Below, in pieces: positions 61,897-64,000 of a stretch of 64,000 nucleotides of DNA. Below the pieces are notes generated by a model. The model was not told the origin of the DNA and made no database searches. It was given only the letters and a program-made list of their open reading frames with translations. The stretch comes from JAMDEO01 sp963775295 (lineage in GTDB: Bacteria; Actinomycetota; Thermoleophilia; RBG-16-64-13). The DNA lies in assembly GCA_963775295.1 (NCBI GenBank), contig CAVZIK010000006.1:1612001-1676000 (forward strand), written 5' to 3'. Every line of letters begins with the position of its first letter. The first letter of the stretch is position 1. The position numbers and the translations under genes are program-made.

Positions 61897-63771
61897 ATGC
61901 GCGATCACTCTACCAGGGCGGTAGCGGCCGTCACCCTCAAGGGTGTGTGGATGGTCTTGGCGGTCGTCGTTCTTGGAGCCGTGTTTGGTCTCGGTCTGGC
62001 CCAGCCTGCCTTGGCTCACACCGAACTGGTCTATCGGACGCTGGAGCCGGGCTCGACCGCGGGCCAACAAAAATTGCTGCTGCGCTTCAGCGAGCCGATC
62101 GACGGCCGTTTTCTCGCCGTATCGATCCTCAATCTTCAGGGAGCCGTCGTCCAATCTTCCGGCGTGAGCATCGACCAGCAGCGGCGGACCGATGGGTATG
62201 TGGTCCTCGACCAGCTCGCGCCGGGCATCTACACGGTGGCGTGGTGGACGCGGGCCCTCGACGGCGACCCCTCCAATGGAAGCTTTGTCTTGGGGTTGGG
62301 GACGAATGTAGCCCCGGTAGCGCTGTTGCCTCCGGTGGGTGCCCGCGACCCTGCCATTCAACCGGCCATGTTCTGGGGTGATACCGTCTGGGATACCATA
62401 TTGCACTGGTTTGCCTACCTAGCCTCCGCCCTTCTGCTGGGTAGTTTGAGCTTTTCTCTTTTCATCTGGCGCCCGGTCTGGCGGCGGATCTCTGCCTCTG
62501 TTCCGTCGACGGATGAATCCCGCCATGCGGAGTTGGACAGGCTTGACTTCAGGGTCTCCCGCGCCTGCCGGTTGATCGCCCTTGCCGGCGCCGGCTTCTT
62601 CGTCATGAGTAGCGTTATGCTGCTGGTGCTCCAGGTGGAATTCGTCCGCTACTCCCTGCTCCAGCCCATAACCGGTGCCTCCCCAACTCCCCTTGCGCCT
62701 TCTGCCCTGTCGCATCAGGCGGCATCCAAAGCGCTGGCCGAAATACTTTCGGGTCATCAAGGTCATGTATGGCTGGCAAGACTAGGAGCGGGGGTCTTCG
62801 CGCTTCTTCTCGCCGTCTTCCTGCTGACTTCTCGAAAGAGGCGGGAGAATTGGCGTTGGCTCCTTACCTTCGTCGGCGCGGTCGGCGCGGTGCTCACAAT
62901 CAGCTTGAGCGCCCATGCCGCGGTGATCCCGCAGTCTTCCTGGTCGGCGTTTCTCGACTGGTCGCATTTGGTTGTGATGGGGGTCTGGATTGGTGGCCTT
63001 ATCCCTCTGTTGCTTGTCACCCGAAGAATTCGCAAATCGGATGAGGGTCGCGGCGTGTATGAACAGCTGTCTCCTTCGGTGGCCGCTCGGTTCTCCACCC
63101 TTGCGCTTGGAGCTTTTGTCTACATGGCGGTGACGGGAATGGTGCAAGCGTACCTGAACGTGGGAAGCTTCGGTCTTCTTGCCCGAACTACCTACGGCCA
63201 GGTGCTCATCGCCAAGCTCGCTCTCTTTGCCTCTCTCTTCATATTTGGGGCTGTTCACCGGAGGCTGACGTTGCGTCGACTGAACACGCGTCCGCAGGGA
63301 AGAATTACGGCTCTCGAGAGGATTCTTCCCTTTGAGTTTGCTGTGGGCGCCAGTTTGCTTGTTGCCGTGGCCCTCATGGCTAGTCTCGCGACCAGCAGAC
63401 AGGCTTGGCCGGCCCACCAGGAGTTGGGGTACTACTCGGCGGCCACTACGGCCGGTGTTACAGCCACCTTTAGGGCGGTCCCGGGAAAGGCGGGCGAGAA
63501 CGAGATCGCGCTCGACATCGCGGATCGTCGATCTGGGCCGGCGACTCTGGGCACCCGAGCAACCGTTACGGTGAACGGAGTAGTTGTCGAGTTGACCGCC
63601 GTCCAGCCCATGGTGGTCGGGAGCACTCAGCGCTTCGCCAGCCCGGTTCTCGCAACCCTGCCCGAGGTCAACGGACTATGCTCTTTTACTTACGAACGAG
63701 CTTCGTACGCGGCGGTTGAGGGCCGGGTGAAGGTTGTTCTGCCCGCCGTCATCAAGGGCGCAGAGTACTAG
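61897..63771 (+). CDS. CopC-CopD fusion copper protein
   Basis: A 624-residue protein. ATG 61897 was chosen because AGGAGCGGG lies just before it and the signal peptide then starts at once (cleavage after QPALA). The mature protein begins HTELVYRTLEPGS, so its N-terminal His can bind Cu(II) as in CopC (about 39-135: LRFSEPIDGRF, then IYTVAWWTRALDGDPSNGSF). CopD-like membrane helices follow (about 165-510, with DWSHLVVMGVWIGGLIPLLL). The C-terminal domain (about 520-624) resembles YtkA/FixH-like modules. Such YcnJ-type fusions bring copper into the cell, for example for oxidases. Confidence 0.9.
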   Translation: MRDHSTRAVAAVTLKGVWMVLAVVVLGAVFGLGLAQPALAHTELVYRTLEPGSTAGQQKLLLRFSEPIDGRFLAVSILNLQGAVVQSSGVSIDQQRRTDGYVVLDQLAPGIYTVAWWTRALDGDPSNGSFVLGLGTNVAPVALLPPVGARDPAIQPAMFWGDTVWDTILHWFAYLASALLLGSLSFSLFIWRPVWRRISASVPSTDESRHAELDRLDFRVSRACRLIALAGAGFFVMSSVMLLVLQVEFVRYSLLQPITGASPTPLAPSALSHQAASKALAEILSGHQGHVWLARLGAGVFALLLAVFLLTSRKRRENWRWLLTFVGAVGAVLTISLSAHAAVIPQSSWSAFLDWSHLVVMGVWIGGLIPLLLVTRRIRKSDEGRGVYEQLSPSVAARFSTLALGAFVYMAVTGMVQAYLNVGSFGLLARTTYGQVLIAKLALFASLFIFGAVHRRLTLRRLNTRPQGRITALERILPFEFAVGASLLVAVALMASLATSRQAWPAHQELGYYSAATTAGVTATFRAVPGKAGENEIALDIADRRSGPATLGTRATVTVNGVVVELTAVQPMVVGSTQRFASPVLATLPEVNGLCSFTYERASYAAVEGRVKVVLPAVIKGAEY

Positions 63772-64000
63772 CCGTGCCTTCGGCCGGCACTGCCGCCATG
63801 GAGCGTCAGACCCACGTGCGGGGTCAGGTCGGGTCGAAGTCGATCTTCTCGCACCGGGCCCGAGTATTTCTCTGTGTCTGTCAGGCCAGCGCGATGACCC
63901 TGGCCGGGCCTGAATCGGCCTTCGGTTCACCGCTTCGTCGATCTCTCTCCCTCGTTCGTTTGGGTAAGACTCACGTCCAAACGAAAGGTTGCGTCCCGCC
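63772..64000. other. Window end, no gene seen
   Basis: No reading frame with a plausible start on either strand. Confidence 0.35.

Overview
The window comes from a GC-rich bacterium, most likely an Actinomycetota member or a close neighbour. The signs are 3' ends of actinobacterial-type tRNA-fMet and tRNA-Arg, many ECF sigma factors, Thr/Ser-rich secreted lipoproteins, S-layer homology (SLH) proteins and frequent GTG/TTG starts with GGAGG-type ribosome binding sites. No rRNA, intact tRNA or CRISPR array was seen. The phylum is inferred from style and is not proven.

Region 1 (1-11.7 kb) is a cell-surface and sensing block. Two ECF sigma factors each overlap, by ATGA, a single-pass membrane protein placed like an anti-sigma factor. 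One of these carries a large beta-propeller outside the membrane. SLH proteins, lipoproteins and a zinc-ribbon membrane protein surround them. A promoter-like motif of about 34 bp recurs before most of these units and again at 40.65 kb. Region 2 (11.7-23.3 kb) mixes integration scars (integrase C-terminal relics, tRNA 3' ends, repeats) with a type IV pilin-like gene, a giant CheB-CheR-PAS-GAF-PP2C signalling protein, a zinc-STAS-ATPase anti-sigma fusion, a frameshifted RRM RNA-binding gene, a STAS protein and one complete IS256-family element with an 8-bp target duplication.

Region 3 (23.2-51.6 kb) is bounded by perfect 46-bp repeats of a tRNA-fMet 3' end and looks like an integrated island. 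It holds an ImmA/PIN toxin-antitoxin-like pair, a tyrosine recombinase, a type IIG restriction-modification enzyme, small companion genes, an RloC/PrrC-like anticodon nuclease candidate and a DUF4238 gene. It also carries a third sigma/anti-sigma pair with SLH domains next to secreted propeller and SLH-IPT proteins, and a zinc-ribbon protein fused to a pilin-like domain. At its right end are a replication module (winged-helix protein, DnaC-like ATPase, phage-O-like initiator with possible iterons), Xis-like and Xre-like regulators and a phage-type integrase beside the right attachment site.

Region 4 (51.6-64 kb) looks like chromosomal metabolism and transport: two related cupin-like proteins, a phosphotriesterase-family hydrolase, a CaCA cation exchanger behind a likely yybP-ykoY (Mn2+) riboswitch, a DHA2-type MFS exporter, a DUF362 protein, a flavin-reductase-like protein, a haem-binding c-type protein and a CopC-CopD copper protein.

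Many genes are broken. Three proteins become continuous only after a +1 shift, one small gene is split by an in-frame TAG, and relics of SLH, DUF429, DUF4238, MFS and Vsr-like genes are visible. Either the locus is decaying or the assembly has residual indels. Read depth at the listed positions would decide.
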